Of a DNA stretch of 60,756 bases, positions 33,660 through 44,315 are shown piece after piece; within the stretch, counting starts at the first letter, position 1, and each line of letters begins with the position of its first letter. Below the pieces are notes generated by a model. The model was not told the DNA's origin. It saw nothing but the letters and a program-made list of their open reading frames with translations, and made no database searches. The translations under genes were made by a program, and so were the position numbers. The stretch spans positions 1 to 60,756 of the forward strand of contig JAPTWT010000012.1 in NCBI GenBank assembly GCA_028064935.1, read 5' to 3'. The DNA comes from Gammaproteobacteria bacterium. GTDB taxonomy: Bacteria; Pseudomonadota; Gammaproteobacteria; Acidiferrobacterales; Acidiferrobacteraceae.

Positions 33660-34103
33660 ATGGACAACTTTCGCATCGACATCGTCAGCGCCGAGGGCCC
33701 CCTGTTCTCGGGGGACGCGGCGCTCGTCATCGCGCCCTTGCGCGATGGTGACGCGGGTTTCCTGCCCGGCCATTCGCCGCTGCTGGCCGTCCTTCGGGCC
33801 GGTGCCCTGCGCGTGCAGGATGCGAATGGCGGGGAGCAGGCCTTCTATGTGAGCGGCGGATTCGTCGAGGTCCAGCCGCGCCATGTCACGGTGCTTGCCG
33901 ATGCCGGCGAGCGCGCCGCGGATATCGACGAGGCGCTGGCGGCGCGCGCGGTCGAGGACGCCGCACGGCACGCCGAGGAGCAGGCCGGCAAGACCGACTA
34001 TGCGCATGCCCAGGCGGAGCTGGCGCAGGCCGCCGCGCGCCTGTCGGTGGTGCGGCGCTATCGGTCACAAACGTCCTATTCGGCGCCGGAGCGTATCCGG
34101 TAG
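33660..34103 (+). CDS. atpC: ATP synthase F1 subunit epsilon
   Basis: Regulatory rotor subunit. The 147-aa protein begins with the beta-sandwich (FRIDIVSAEGPLFSGDAALV, DAGFLPGHSPLLAVL) and continues with the C-terminal helical hairpin that can block rotation. It is last of the nine atp genes. A short gap of eight bases separates it from the FKBP gene, which may be co-transcribed. Confidence 0.97.
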   Translation: MDNFRIDIVSAEGPLFSGDAALVIAPLRDGDAGFLPGHSPLLAVLRAGALRVQDANGGEQAFYVSGGFVEVQPRHVTVLADAGERAADIDEALAARAVEDAARHAEEQAGKTDYAHAQAELAQAAARLSVVRRYRSQTSYSAPERIR

Positions 34104-34111
34104 GAGGTCGC

Positions 34112-34582
34112 ATGGCGGTCACCAAGGGCAAGGTCGTGTCATTGACCTACACACTGCGGGACGAGCGCGGCGAGATCTTCGAACACACGGATGTCCCGAT
34201 CTCCTATCTCCACGGGTCGGGGGAGGGGTTGTTCGAGAAGATCGAAAACGCCCTCGATGGCCTGGAGGTCGGTGGGTCCGTCGACATCGAGCTTGCGCCC
34301 GCCGAGGGCTTTGGCGATCATGATCCGGCGCTCACGTTCACGGACGATATCGCCAACGTGCCCCCCGAGTACCAGCATGTCGGGGCCGAGGTCGAGGCCG
34401 AGAACGAGCAGGGCGAGGCGGTCCGTTTCGTGGTGACCACGATTGCCGACGGTAAGCTCACGGTCGATGCCAATCACCCGCTTGCCGGTCAGACGGTACG
34501 CTTCGCGGTCACCGTGCAGGCGATCCGTGATGCGACCCCCGAGGAACAGCGCCTCGGCCAAGTCACACCGCCGCTGCACTAG
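34112..34582 (+). CDS. FKBP-type peptidyl-prolyl isomerase (SlyD-like)
   Basis: A 156-aa cytoplasmic folding factor of the SlyD group. The FKBP half is split by a chaperone insert: GKVVSLTYTLRDERGEIFEHT, PISYLHGSGEGLFEKIENAL, then the insert from about residue 70 to 120, and the closing DANHPLAGQTVRFAVTVQAI. The His/Cys-rich metal-binding tail of E. coli SlyD is absent. It lies eight bases after atpC. Confidence 0.93.
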   Translation: MAVTKGKVVSLTYTLRDERGEIFEHTDVPISYLHGSGEGLFEKIENALDGLEVGGSVDIELAPAEGFGDHDPALTFTDDIANVPPEYQHVGAEVEAENEQGEAVRFVVTTIADGKLTVDANHPLAGQTVRFAVTVQAIRDATPEEQRLGQVTPPLH

Positions 34583-34639
34583 GCCATCGGCCCTTTGGGC
34601 ATTGCCTTTAGCCCCTGGGGCCGCTCTAATACCGAACTT

Positions 34640-36031
34640 ATGCAGGGCCCGGTTCCTTCTCTCGAGATCATCATTCTGGCGGCAGGCCAGGGGCGGCGCA
34701 TGGCGTCGGCCCAGCCCAAGGTCCTGCACACGCTCGCTGGTCGCCCCTTGCTGGCGCACGTCCTCGATACCGCCACGGCGCTTGCGCCGCGCGCCATCCA
34801 TGTGGTCTATGGTCACGGGGGTGAGCGCGTTCGCGCGGCCTTCCCGGACACGCCGCTGGACTGGGTCTTGCAGGCCGAGCCGCGCGGTACCGGGGACGCG
34901 GTGCGCTGTGCGCTGCCGCGGCTTGCCGAGGACGCCCTGACGCTCGTACTCTTGGGTGATGTGCCCTTGATCACCCCGGACACCCTGAAGACCCTGTGCG
35001 CGCGCGCCGTGGCCGGGGTCGCGTTGTTGACCTTCGAGGCCCGCCACGAAAACCAGTACGGCCGCATTGTGCGCGACGACCAGGGGCGTGTCGCGCGCAT
35101 CGTGGAGTGGCGCGATGCCGATGGTGCGCAACGCGCCCTACGCGAGGTCAATAGCGGTGTGTTGGCGGCCCCCGCCGCGCATCTGCGCCGATGGATCCCG
35201 CGCCTGTCCACCACCAACGCCCAGGGCGAGCTCTACCTCACAGACGTCATAGCGCTCGCCGTCGCCGACGGCCTGCCGGTCGCTACCGCCTCTCCCGGCC
35301 ACGTGACCGAGGTTGAGGGGGTCAACAGCCGCGCCGATCTCGCCGTCCTGGAGCGCGCCCTTCAGGAGCGGCAGGCGGCGGCACTGATGGCGGCCGGTGT
35401 GCAGCTCATGGATCCGCGACGCCTCGATATCCGCGGCATGCTGATTGCCGGGCGCGATGTCCAGATCGACGTCAACTGCGTCTTCGAGGGCCGCGTGGAG
35501 CTCGCGGATGACGTATGCATAGGGGCGCATTGTGTCCTACGCAACAGCCGCATCGCGCGGGGCGCGCGCATCGAGGCCCATACGATCATCGATGGCGCGG
35601 AGGTGGGCCCCGGCTGCGTGGTGGGCCCCTTCGCCCGCCTGCGTCCCGGCACCGTACTCGGCGGCCGCGCGCGCGTCGGCAATTTCGTGGAGGTCAAGGC
35701 CGCGCGCGTGGGCATGGACACCAAGATCAATCATCTGAGCTACGTCGGCGACGCCGCGATCGGCCATGGCGTCAATATCGGCGCGGGCGTCATCACCTGT
35801 AATTACGACGGGGCGCGCAAGCATCGCACGGTCATTGGCGATCGCGCGTTCATCGGGTCCGACACGCAATTGGTGGCACCCGTCGAGATCGGGGCCGATG
35901 CCACCATAGGCGCGGGGTCCACGATCACGAAAGACGCGCCGGCCGGTGAGCTTACCCTCAGTCGGGCGGTCCAGAAAACGGTCAGCGGTTGGCGGCGCCC
36001 GGAGAAACAGGCGCGCCCCGACAAGGAGTGA
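34640..36031 (+). CDS. glmU: Bifunctional GlmU (N-acetylglucosamine-1-P uridylyltransferase / glucosamine-1-P acetyltransferase)
   Basis: Makes UDP-N-acetylglucosamine for peptidoglycan and lipopolysaccharide. In the 463-aa protein the N-terminal half holds the nucleotidyltransferase motif LAAGQGRRM with PKVLHTLAGRPLLAHV, and the C-terminal half is a left-handed beta helix of hexapeptide repeats with the NFVEVKAARVG and HLSYVGDAAIGHGVNIGAG signatures. I chose ATG 34640 because LEIIILAAG begins close to it in homologues; a TTG at 34595 is open in frame but unlikely. glmS follows after three bases, so two steps of the pathway are co-expressed. Confidence 0.97.
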   Translation: MQGPVPSLEIIILAAGQGRRMASAQPKVLHTLAGRPLLAHVLDTATALAPRAIHVVYGHGGERVRAAFPDTPLDWVLQAEPRGTGDAVRCALPRLAEDALTLVLLGDVPLITPDTLKTLCARAVAGVALLTFEARHENQYGRIVRDDQGRVARIVEWRDADGAQRALREVNSGVLAAPAAHLRRWIPRLSTTNAQGELYLTDVIALAVADGLPVATASPGHVTEVEGVNSRADLAVLERALQERQAAALMAAGVQLMDPRRLDIRGMLIAGRDVQIDVNCVFEGRVELADDVCIGAHCVLRNSRIARGARIEAHTIIDGAEVGPGCVVGPFARLRPGTVLGGRARVGNFVEVKAARVGMDTKINHLSYVGDAAIGHGVNIGAGVITCNYDGARKHRTVIGDRAFIGSDTQLVAPVEIGADATIGAGSTITKDAPAGELTLSRAVQKTVSGWRRPEKQARPDKE

Positions 36032-36034
36032 TCC

Positions 36035-37864
<1,830 letters not shown>

Positions 37865-38093
37865 GGGCGAAAAGTGGCCACGGATCAGGGCCGCGATGCA
37901 AGATGGAGCGCGCAGAGCCCCCTTTCTCTTGCTCCCCGAGGGCTGTGAGTAGCACCCAGGGTCGCGGTTACCAGCCTATCCTTCCTACACCCGTGGACCA
38001 GCGAAACACCGCGCGCGGCCACCGCAACGCGACGGCGCGCCTCGGACAGGCCCTGCTGTCTCGACTCCATCCGCGGGCCGCGCCGCCATTCCA

Positions 38094-39083
38094 TCACGTT
38101 CCGTCGTCGATTCCGACGCGCGCCACCAGCTCACGGACCAGTCGTTCGAAGTCCTCGCGGCATTGCATAACGCTTGCTTGGTGCGCCCCTATGGCGCCAT
38201 CGGCGGGTTTTAAGGCGAACATCGGCTTGCGCGCCTCCATGGCCATTGGCATCAGGCTGCGATAGTGCTTTATGCGCTGAATCTGGTTGGGGTCGGTCCC
38301 GGGCGCGTGTGTGAGCAAGGGCTCGCCCAGCACGCTCTCGCGATAGGCGATCGGCAGGCGATTTTGCCATTTGGCGTAGGCCTTGGTGGGACGCCCTAAA
38401 CGTTCGGCGTGCTGCATCAAGACATAGCCAGCGGGCATCATGCGGCCCGATGGCGTTTCGCCTATGGCCGTGGGGGCCTTGCCGCGCGCCTCCCCCCACA
38501 TGGTTCGCCATTGACGCAGGATGGGACCGAGGTTCTTCAGGCCCTGGAGAGAGAAAAGATCCGGCGCCACGGGCATGACCACATGGCTTGATGCCACCAG
38601 GGCGGCACGGTTGATCGCCCCGAGATTTGGCCCGACATCGATCAGCACGACGCCCGCCTGGTATTGGGCGGCCGCCTTCCTGATCACGCGCCAGAATGCG
38701 CTGGTTACACGAAAGGCGCGCTCCTGGCCCAATACGCATCGTGGCCACTCGGTCGACAGGTCATCCTCGATCCGCGACAAGGCCAGATCGCCCACCAAGA
38801 GCCCCAGGCTGTCCGACAGCGCCTCGACATGCGCAGCCCCGATGTCGCCCGTTCCGCCAAACAACGGGTTCACCGCTCCGAACAGGGTTTGCGGATGATC
38901 CCCCTCGGGCCACAGCGCCTCCAGGCGCTCCTCGTCCAGGGCCATGATCGAGAGGTTCGATTGCGGATCGAGATCGACGGCCAATACCCGGTAGCCGAGT
39001 TCGGTGAACATCCAGGCCGCATGATAGACAAGCGATGTCTTCCCGACACCACCCTTGTTATTGAAAAACGCGATGCTATGCAT
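38094..39083 (-). CDS. ParA/MinD-type ATPase (second, accessory)
   Basis: A 329-aa deviant Walker ATPase, not the chromosomal ParA. IAFFNNKGGVGKTSLVYHAAW at the N terminus is the P-loop, with AVDLDPQSNLSIM near residue 35 and the Walker B-like GVVLIDVGPNLGAINRAALVAS near 142. The C-terminal half (for example MQHAERLGRPTKAYAKW) differs from partition ATPases. It has no ParB partner; its start overlaps the end of the AlbA_2/ATPase gene by eight bases, so the two are co-translated. Function unknown; the pairing suggests a mobile or defence-type module. Confidence 0.85.
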   Translation of the reverse strand: MHSIAFFNNKGGVGKTSLVYHAAWMFTELGYRVLAVDLDPQSNLSIMALDEERLEALWPEGDHPQTLFGAVNPLFGGTGDIGAAHVEALSDSLGLLVGDLALSRIEDDLSTEWPRCVLGQERAFRVTSAFWRVIRKAAAQYQAGVVLIDVGPNLGAINRAALVASSHVVMPVAPDLFSLQGLKNLGPILRQWRTMWGEARGKAPTAIGETPSGRMMPAGYVLMQHAERLGRPTKAYAKWQNRLPIAYRESVLGEPLLTHAPGTDPNQIQRIKHYRSLMPMAMEARKPMFALKPADGAIGAHQASVMQCREDFERLVRELVARVGIDDGT

Positions 39084-40278
39084 GACCGTCCCCCTGAAGG
39101 ACGATGGCAGCTACGAATCCTGATTGAACCTCGAAGCGCAGTCGGGCACCCAAGGCCTTGCGAGCGATGGCAATGCCGGCGCCGAATCGTTGCACGAAAC
39201 CCAGGGCGCGTAGCGCCTCGGCGAGATTGGGGTTGCGATAGTCCGTGATTCCCGGCTGGCCGAAGTTATCCGGGGTCACGCACCCGAAGGGCCCTCCGGG
39301 GTTGTGGATCTCCAGACGATCGTCGAACCAGTAGACGCGCACAGGCGCGTTTGTCGCTTCGTAACTGCGATGCATGAAGGCGTTGCGCGTCAGCTGGCGC
39401 AAGGCGTCCACGGGATAAATCTCGGCTCGTGACTCGAGGTCCACATCCGTGAATCGTACCCTGCGCCGGTTATGTGTCTCGAGCTTTTCCTCCAGGCGCC
39501 GGATTTGATCCGCCACCGTGCCGTAAATCGCGGCTTCATCTTCCACGGTTGCCGTCAAATCGCGCCCCGCAATCCGCAAGAATTGCGTATAGGCCCCTGG
39601 CAGCCAGTCGGCCGGAGATTTCCCGATCACGAGCATGCCCAGCACCGTAGGACGGGTCCCCTTGTCCGCCACCATTTTCGTGGCAGCCAGGCGCTGCTCG
39701 CGGCTGCGCTCGTTGGCGGCGAGCACATCGGGGGCGACCGCCGACGGCAGGTACTCCTGTTCGAAGCGCAGGAGATCGAGGTCGTCAAGGGTCGCTTCCG
39801 GTAGAGGCTGGGCGTCAAATGGCAGGTCGCGATAACGGCGGCGCTCGTTAAGGATGCGCTCGTCCTGCGCGCTAGCCAAGCCGCGCCTCGGCCCCCAGCG
39901 GACATGGATTCGTCCCTTGTAGCGCGTGGGGGGCGTATGGCAAGGCCATACCGTAATGACCGCCACGTCATGACCTCCCAGCGATCGTTTTTCCACGAGC
40001 AGGCTCGGAGGTGGCACAATATTACCGTCGGATTTGATATCCGCGAGCTGGCGAAGCAGCTCGTCGCTTATCTCAAGCCCAGTCGCTGTGCCGTCGTCTC
40101 CCACGCCCACGAACACGACACCTGGCTCGCCATGGCCCGCCAGATCGTTGGCAAAGGCGCACACCGCCTCGCGCACCGCCTGTGGCGCCCCGCCTTTCAG
40201 GGACTCCTTACGTTCCACACGGTCCGACTCGGGGTCGGCCAGCATGGTGGCGAGCACGCCATCGCTATAGGTTTTCAT
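39076..40278 (-). CDS. AlbA_2 (Schlafen-like) and HATPase domain protein
   Basis: A 400-aa protein. The N-terminal third has the AlbA_2 pattern (RVERKESLKGG, AVCAFANDLAGH, GVVFVGVGDDGTATG), related to Schlafen nucleic-acid-binding domains. The C-terminal part is a GHKL-type ATPase: LTRNAFMHRSY (N box), RLEIHNPGGPFG (G1) and FVQRFGAGIAIARKAL (G2). Such proteins are common in accessory DNA and are often labelled as transcriptional regulators or RecG-like helicases. I chose ATG 40278 since the AlbA_2 domain begins about 20 residues in; the frame is open upstream without homology. Overlaps the accessory ParA gene. Confidence 0.85.
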   Translation of the reverse strand: MKTYSDGVLATMLADPESDRVERKESLKGGAPQAVREAVCAFANDLAGHGEPGVVFVGVGDDGTATGLEISDELLRQLADIKSDGNIVPPPSLLVEKRSLGGHDVAVITVWPCHTPPTRYKGRIHVRWGPRRGLASAQDERILNERRRYRDLPFDAQPLPEATLDDLDLLRFEQEYLPSAVAPDVLAANERSREQRLAATKMVADKGTRPTVLGMLVIGKSPADWLPGAYTQFLRIAGRDLTATVEDEAAIYGTVADQIRRLEEKLETHNRRRVRFTDVDLESRAEIYPVDALRQLTRNAFMHRSYEATNAPVRVYWFDDRLEIHNPGGPFGCVTPDNFGQPGITDYRNPNLAEALRALGFVQRFGAGIAIARKALGARLRFEVQSGFVAAIVLQGDGHA

Positions 40279-40711
40279 AAGTCCGTACCCTCGATAGAGG
40301 GGGATCCAACAGCTAGCCGAGCCTCGTTTCCGGTCCTCACCCCCACATTCCTTAGACGACGGCTCGGCGCGAAGCGCCTGATCCTCCGAAGGAAGCGCCA
40401 AGGCGCTAGCTAGTGGCGCCATCATAGCAAAGCTTGACCGTCGTCTCTCGGACCAAGACCGAAGACCGGAAAGGGTCCACAGCAAAGGCCGGGCTCTCCG
40501 CGGGGCGACAATCAACGGCCGGATCACTGCCTCTGTGTGATGCGAATCAGCCGCCACCTCCACGCCATGCCAATGGGCGACGAACACGCATGATGTGGTT
40601 GTCACGGCCCTCAAAGGAGTGGCCCTGTGGTCTGCCAGGCTCCTCCGACATGCTAAAGGCCTGTGTCCGATCCCCTCCGCGGTTCCTGGTTGACCCACAC
40701 CTCTAATAAAA
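40279..40711. other. Non-coding stretch between the AlbA_2 gene and vapC
   Basis: No recognised gene. It must contain the promoter of the AlbA_2-ParA pair, which reads toward lower coordinates, but I see no convincing hexamers. The frame of the AlbA_2 gene stays open through most of it without family similarity. Confidence 0.45.
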
Positions 40712-41425
40712 CTAACATCGCGCCATTACGTCCCCCCGTCCGCCCCTGCTTGTCCGGCCTTTGTCGACGACAAACATATTCTGGCGGGTAAAAAGCAAAG
40801 CCCGCAGCCTTTTCCAATAACAAGGAGAATCGGAGGCATCGACCCATCCGCCGGAAACGGCGGTCCCGGAAGATGCTTCCCTGTGGATGCCGCGCGTTCC
40901 CTTAAGCCCCGCTGGGCGGTCTGCGGCGCGTTGATTGCCATGGGAAATCCCGCATGCCGCGTCCTGAATACCGACATTCAGGGCCTCCATGGGTTGCTCG
41001 CGTACCGCCTTGCGCGGCCTCGCGTCCCGGGGCCCTTGCCTGCGCTTAGCCCGGGTCTTTTGCCGGTAATGAACGCCAGGCAGACCCGCAAAACCCGCAT
41101 CCAGTGTCCACGCTTCGGCCCCGTGGTAACGTGCGGTGGCCAGGACCACCGCGTCGGCCAGGGGCCGCTTGTGCATAATGCCAAGCCGGCGCGGCCTCCA
41201 GCGCCGGTCCGCGGTGAGCTCCGCCACTATCCCTGCCCGCATGAGCGAAACGGCCGGCAGTGCCTGACCGACATCGTGCTGCTGCGCGACGCGCTCAAAG
41301 ACCTCAAGAAGGCATATCGTCGGGACGACCCGCCGTTTTGTATCGCATAGGGCGGGCGCGAAAAACTCGGCCTGCTCGCCGCCCGCAAAGTATTCGAGCC
41401 AGCCGCAGGGATCCACCACATTCAC
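40712..41425 (-). CDS. VapC-like PIN domain toxin, probably decayed
   Basis: The first 120 or so residues are a PIN domain: MNVVDPCGWLEYF, VPTICLLEVFERV, PLADAVVLATARYHGAEAWTLDAGFAGLPGVHY. Acidic residues D5, E41, D91 and D109 are kept, though the second aspartate of the usual DADF motif is glycine. Residues 73-78 read DRRWRP; shifting the frame over this short stretch gives the expected ALEAA helix, so two compensating indels are likely. No stop follows the PIN core, and the frame runs on to 237 aa with unrelated sequence. The start is GTG, overlapping the last codon of the broken antitoxin frame. VapC proteins are tRNA- or rRNA-cutting RNases; this one may be inactive. Confidence 0.7.
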   Translation of the reverse strand: MNVVDPCGWLEYFAGGEQAEFFAPALCDTKRRVVPTICLLEVFERVAQQHDVGQALPAVSLMRAGIVAELTADRRWRPRRLGIMHKRPLADAVVLATARYHGAEAWTLDAGFAGLPGVHYRQKTRAKRRQGPRDARPRKAVREQPMEALNVGIQDAACGISHGNQRAADRPAGLKGTRGIHREASSGTAVSGGWVDASDSPCYWKRLRALLFTRQNMFVVDKGRTSRGGRGDVMARC

Positions 41426-41622
41426 GTCCGGTCCTCATCCCTCGGTGCGGTGGTTCAAGAGGCCCGAGGAAGCCGCGCATCTCGCGGATATCGCTCGGGG
41501 AGGAGCTCCACGCGTCCTTCATAGACCAGAACGCGCAGGCTCTGGCCGGGGCGGGTGCCGAGCGCGGCCCGGGCCTCGGGAACAACGATCTGATACTTTT
41601 CCGAGACCGTGACCGCTGTCAT
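41422..41622 (-). pseudogene. VapB-like (AbrB/SpoVT type) antitoxin, frameshifted
   Basis: The first frame encodes MTAVTVSEKYQIVVPEARAA and then LGTRPGQSLRVLVYEGRVELLPER, the swapped-hairpin AbrB fold, with one codon missing in the usual PxxVR motif. After that, the family ending is split over the other two frames: IREMRGFLGPLE in one and TTAPRDEDRT with a stop in the third, the stop overlapping the vapC start (GTGA). Two frameshifts therefore separate three recognisable parts of one antitoxin. As written, the open frame ends early at about 41455. Confidence 0.75.
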
Positions 41623-41868
41623 GCTAAGCCCCGATCGATAGGCAACTCGTAAAGCATACGATTGCCGCTGGGTAAGGTCAAAGGGCGACCTCTTCCAGTA
41701 CGCGGTAATGGGATGGTCGCCCCACCGATCGGCACCAAGGTGCCGAAGTCGAGCGTCCAAGCCACAGCTGGTTGGACGGGGGTCACCGTCCTGTTGTGCG
41801 GGGATCGGAAAGATCCGGTGTCTTCGCCTTGATCGGGGCGGCAGGGCCTTGCCGGACCTTTAGGCGCG

Positions 41869-42564
41869 TTATTTCTTCACCTCGCCCTTGAGGCGTTCGA
41901 GTTCCGCGTCCACCGCACCGCCCGAGCGCAGTTTGTCGAGTTCGCGTTCGCTCTGCGAGCGGTCGTCGCCGTCATCCAGGACCCCGCTATCGGCCAGCGT
42001 GTCGACCGCCTGGGCGCGGGCCTGCATTTGTTCGGTCTTGTCCTTGGCGCGGCGCACGCTCTCGCCCACGCCGCCCAGCTTATCGCTCAGGCCCGACAGC
42101 GATTCGTTGACCTTCACCTGGGCCTCGGCGCTGCCGTACTGGCTCTTCAGGACCTCTTTCTGGGTACGGAAGGTATCGATCTTGTCCTGGAATTTGTGCT
42201 CGTATTCGACGAGTTTTTGGACTTGCGCTGCGATGTTGTCGTGGGCCTCGGTGAGCGACGCGAGCTTCACGGTCGCGGCCTGCTTTTGGGTGAGCGCGGC
42301 GCGCGCCAAGTCCTCGCGGTTCGATTGCAGGGCAAGCCGGGCATCGCCGTCGTGGCGCGTGATCTCGGCCTGCGCGGCCGCCATCTGTTGCTCCAGGACC
42401 TTTTGCTCGGTGACGACATCGGCGAGATGGCGGCGGGTCTCCTGGAGGCCGGCGAGCATCTTTTCGTAGGAGAGGTCGAGGGTGTCGTTCGGGTCCTCGG
42501 CGGCATTGATGATCTTGCTGAACTTGGCCTCTATGACCTCGGCCGCGCGCTTGAAAAGACTCAT
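41869..42564 (-). CDS. pspA: PspA/IM30 family protein
   Basis: A 231-aa, almost wholly helical coiled-coil protein of the PspA/Vipp1 family, which binds stressed inner membranes. SLFKRAAEVIEAKFSKIINAAEDP at the N terminus is the amphipathic helix and start of the coiled coil, and MLAGLQETRRHLADVV follows as the conserved hairpin. The C-terminal part (SERELDKLRSGGAVDAELERLKGE) is the short tail typical of genomes without pspBC. It is the last gene of a four-gene minus-strand operon with two YbjQ-type proteins, 16 bases after the nearer one. No pspF is seen. Confidence 0.9.
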   Translation of the reverse strand: MSLFKRAAEVIEAKFSKIINAAEDPNDTLDLSYEKMLAGLQETRRHLADVVTEQKVLEQQMAAAQAEITRHDGDARLALQSNREDLARAALTQKQAATVKLASLTEAHDNIAAQVQKLVEYEHKFQDKIDTFRTQKEVLKSQYGSAEAQVKVNESLSGLSDKLGGVGESVRRAKDKTEQMQARAQAVDTLADSGVLDDGDDRSQSERELDKLRSGGAVDAELERLKGEVKK

Positions 42565-42580
42565 GGGGAAACCTCCCTGC

Positions 42581-43405
42581 CTAATCGTTTACTGGTATGA
42601 CAATCTGCGGGACCAGTCGTTCAGGGATGATGGCCGCATCTTCTATGGGCTTGACCGCCGTGCCGATGGCGAAGAACTCGATCACGTGCGGCTGCCAGTT
42701 GTGCGAGCCCTCGTGGAGCTGGACTGCGACCACCCCTTCGGCGCCGGCCTCCTTGGCTTCTTGCTGCATGCGCTCCATGGCCAGTTCGCGGGCATCGTAC
42801 ATGGCCTGGGTGAAGAGCGGCATCTCGACATTGCGGCCGACATTGCCAAGCGACTGGAACATGCCTTGATGGGCGACGTGGTACACGCAGGAGCCCATAA
42901 CCAGGGCGAGCGGCCGGTAGCCGGACTGCAGCAGCATCCAGAGATCCTGGCCCGACAGGTCGGACGTAAAGGGCTTGCCGGACGGACCCTTGAAGCCGGG
43001 GTGGCCTTTGCTATGGGCGATGGCCGTGCCGATGGCCAGGAACTCGAGGATATCCTTGTCCCAGTCCATGCGTTTGACCTCCAGGCGCACGCCCACCACG
43101 CCGTCCGCCGACAACGACTGCGCCTCCTGCTCCATGCGCGTCATGGCCAGCTCCCGGGCCTCGTACATGGCCTGCGATAGCACCGCCATCTCCTGATTCT
43201 TGGCCCAGCCGGCATACTGGATGCCGGTGTGATAGATGCACGAGCCCACCACCAGGCCGAGCGGCTCGAAGCCGGCCTCGCCCACCATGAGAAATTCGTT
43301 GACCGAGAAGTCGGAGGTGAAGATGCCGCCCCGGCGGCTCGTGTCGCGCAGGCCCTCCAGGCGCTCGCGCGCATGTTGCGGCAGATCGGGGACTGTATCG
43401 CTCAT
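42581..43405 (-). CDS. Tandem YbjQ-like (DUF74) domain protein
   Basis: A 274-aa protein with two copies of a YbjQ/heavy-metal-binding-type domain: first copy around residues 45-130 (EPLGLVVGSCIYH, QAMYEARELAMTRMEQEAQSLSADGVVGVRLE, EFLAIGTAI) and second around 155-255 (RPLALVMGSCVYH, QAMYDARELAMERMQQEAKEAGAEGVVAVQL, EFFAIGTAV). Single-domain YbjQ proteins are about 110 aa and form rings of five. The metal role is only inferred in the family. It begins two bases after the upstream YbjQ-like gene. Confidence 0.85.
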   Translation of the reverse strand: MSDTVPDLPQHARERLEGLRDTSRRGGIFTSDFSVNEFLMVGEAGFEPLGLVVGSCIYHTGIQYAGWAKNQEMAVLSQAMYEARELAMTRMEQEAQSLSADGVVGVRLEVKRMDWDKDILEFLAIGTAIAHSKGHPGFKGPSGKPFTSDLSGQDLWMLLQSGYRPLALVMGSCVYHVAHQGMFQSLGNVGRNVEMPLFTQAMYDARELAMERMQQEAKEAGAEGVVAVQLHEGSHNWQPHVIEFFAIGTAVKPIEDAAIIPERLVPQIVIPVND

Positions 43406-43407
43406 TG

Positions 43408-44307
43408 TTACAGGACCTCCCTTACGGTGTTGGTGGCGGCCAGCAGCCGCGGGTTGCGCACGCTCGTCACCGGGCGCACGCCGAACGGGCGTAGCGTGCG
43501 GCTATCGTGGAGGATGGCGGTGCCGAGCGCGATATAGCGCGCGAGGAAGCGCGGGTAGGGGTTGTTCTCGTCGGGCTCCACGCGGTAGAGCTCGGTATGC
43601 TGGGTGTGGGCAAGCACGCCCGAGCCCAGGCGCACGCCGTCATCGCGTAGCTCCTGCAGGGCCTGGCGGCGCACGCGTGTCAGGAAACTCGAAAGCGGGG
43701 CGATCTCCTGGTTCCAGAAAGAGGCCGCGTTCGCTGTCTGATAGCCATTCGCCACGAACCAATCGTAATGGGCGCCGATGGCAAGCCCGACGGGCACGAT
43801 GCCGGATTCGAGCAGGCGCGCGAACTCCAGGGCGGAGACCGTGGCGAGCGCCGGATTGGTGGACTCGCGCAGCCTGTCCAGGCGCACGGCCGTGCCCATG
43901 ACGCCATAGTCCATGTGGCCTTCATTCTCGGTGCCCGGCATGCGCCGCACGCGCAGGGTGACGTCCACGACCGCATTGGCGCCCATGAGCCCAGCCTCCA
44001 CGCGCAGGCGGTCGAGCGCCGTGTGCCAGCCCTCGTAATGGCCGCGTGTCCAGGAATAGCCGAACTGGAACCAGCAGTTGCCGGAGACGAGCCCGAGCGG
44101 GCGGATGCCGTGGGAGCGCTGCGCCAATAGGCCCGCGGGCGAGGCGGTGCTGACCCAGGGCCGCTTGCCGGTCATGGTCTCGGCGAGCCGCTCCTTCACG
44201 AAGGCTGGCACCGTGCCGCGCGTGAGCGCCTCGTTCCAGGCCGTCTGCCGGGCAAGTGACCCCGCGTCGTCCTGGGCGCTACCACTGGGTGGACCGAAGC
44301 GGGCCAT
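43408..44307 (-). CDS. YbjQ-like domain protein, divergent tandem copy
   Basis: A 299-aa protein related to its neighbour. RPLGLVSGNCWFQFGYSW and LRVEAGLMGANAVVDVTLRV near residues 70-120, then VMGTAVRLD, form one YbjQ-like unit; VPVGLAIGAHYDWFV, RRQALQELRDDGVRLGSGVL and YIALGTAIL near 170-275 form a second. The hallmark (GL.xG, helical repeat, GTA) is kept while the cysteine in GSC is changed to N or H. An N-terminal 60 residues are extra. Spacing of eight bases from the unknown gene upstream places it in the same operon. Confidence 0.75.
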   Translation of the reverse strand: MARFGPPSGSAQDDAGSLARQTAWNEALTRGTVPAFVKERLAETMTGKRPWVSTASPAGLLAQRSHGIRPLGLVSGNCWFQFGYSWTRGHYEGWHTALDRLRVEAGLMGANAVVDVTLRVRRMPGTENEGHMDYGVMGTAVRLDRLRESTNPALATVSALEFARLLESGIVPVGLAIGAHYDWFVANGYQTANAASFWNQEIAPLSSFLTRVRRQALQELRDDGVRLGSGVLAHTQHTELYRVEPDENNPYPRFLARYIALGTAILHDSRTLRPFGVRPVTSVRNPRLLAATNTVREVL

Positions 44308-44315
44308 AATGCCTC

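Noticed and set aside
34595..34639. Upstream TTG start for glmU
   Set aside because: It would add 15 residues with no homology, and ATG 34640 leaves the normal distance to the nucleotidyltransferase motif.
37865..38093. Terminator or small gene between glmS and the accessory ParA gene
   Set aside because: No stem followed by a T-tract and no plausible frame were seen in this 229-bp convergent gap.
41065..41425. VapC inactivated by loss of its catalytic acids
   Set aside because: D5, E41, D91 and D109 are all present. The evidence for decay is the altered helix, the run-on tail and the broken antitoxin, not the active site.
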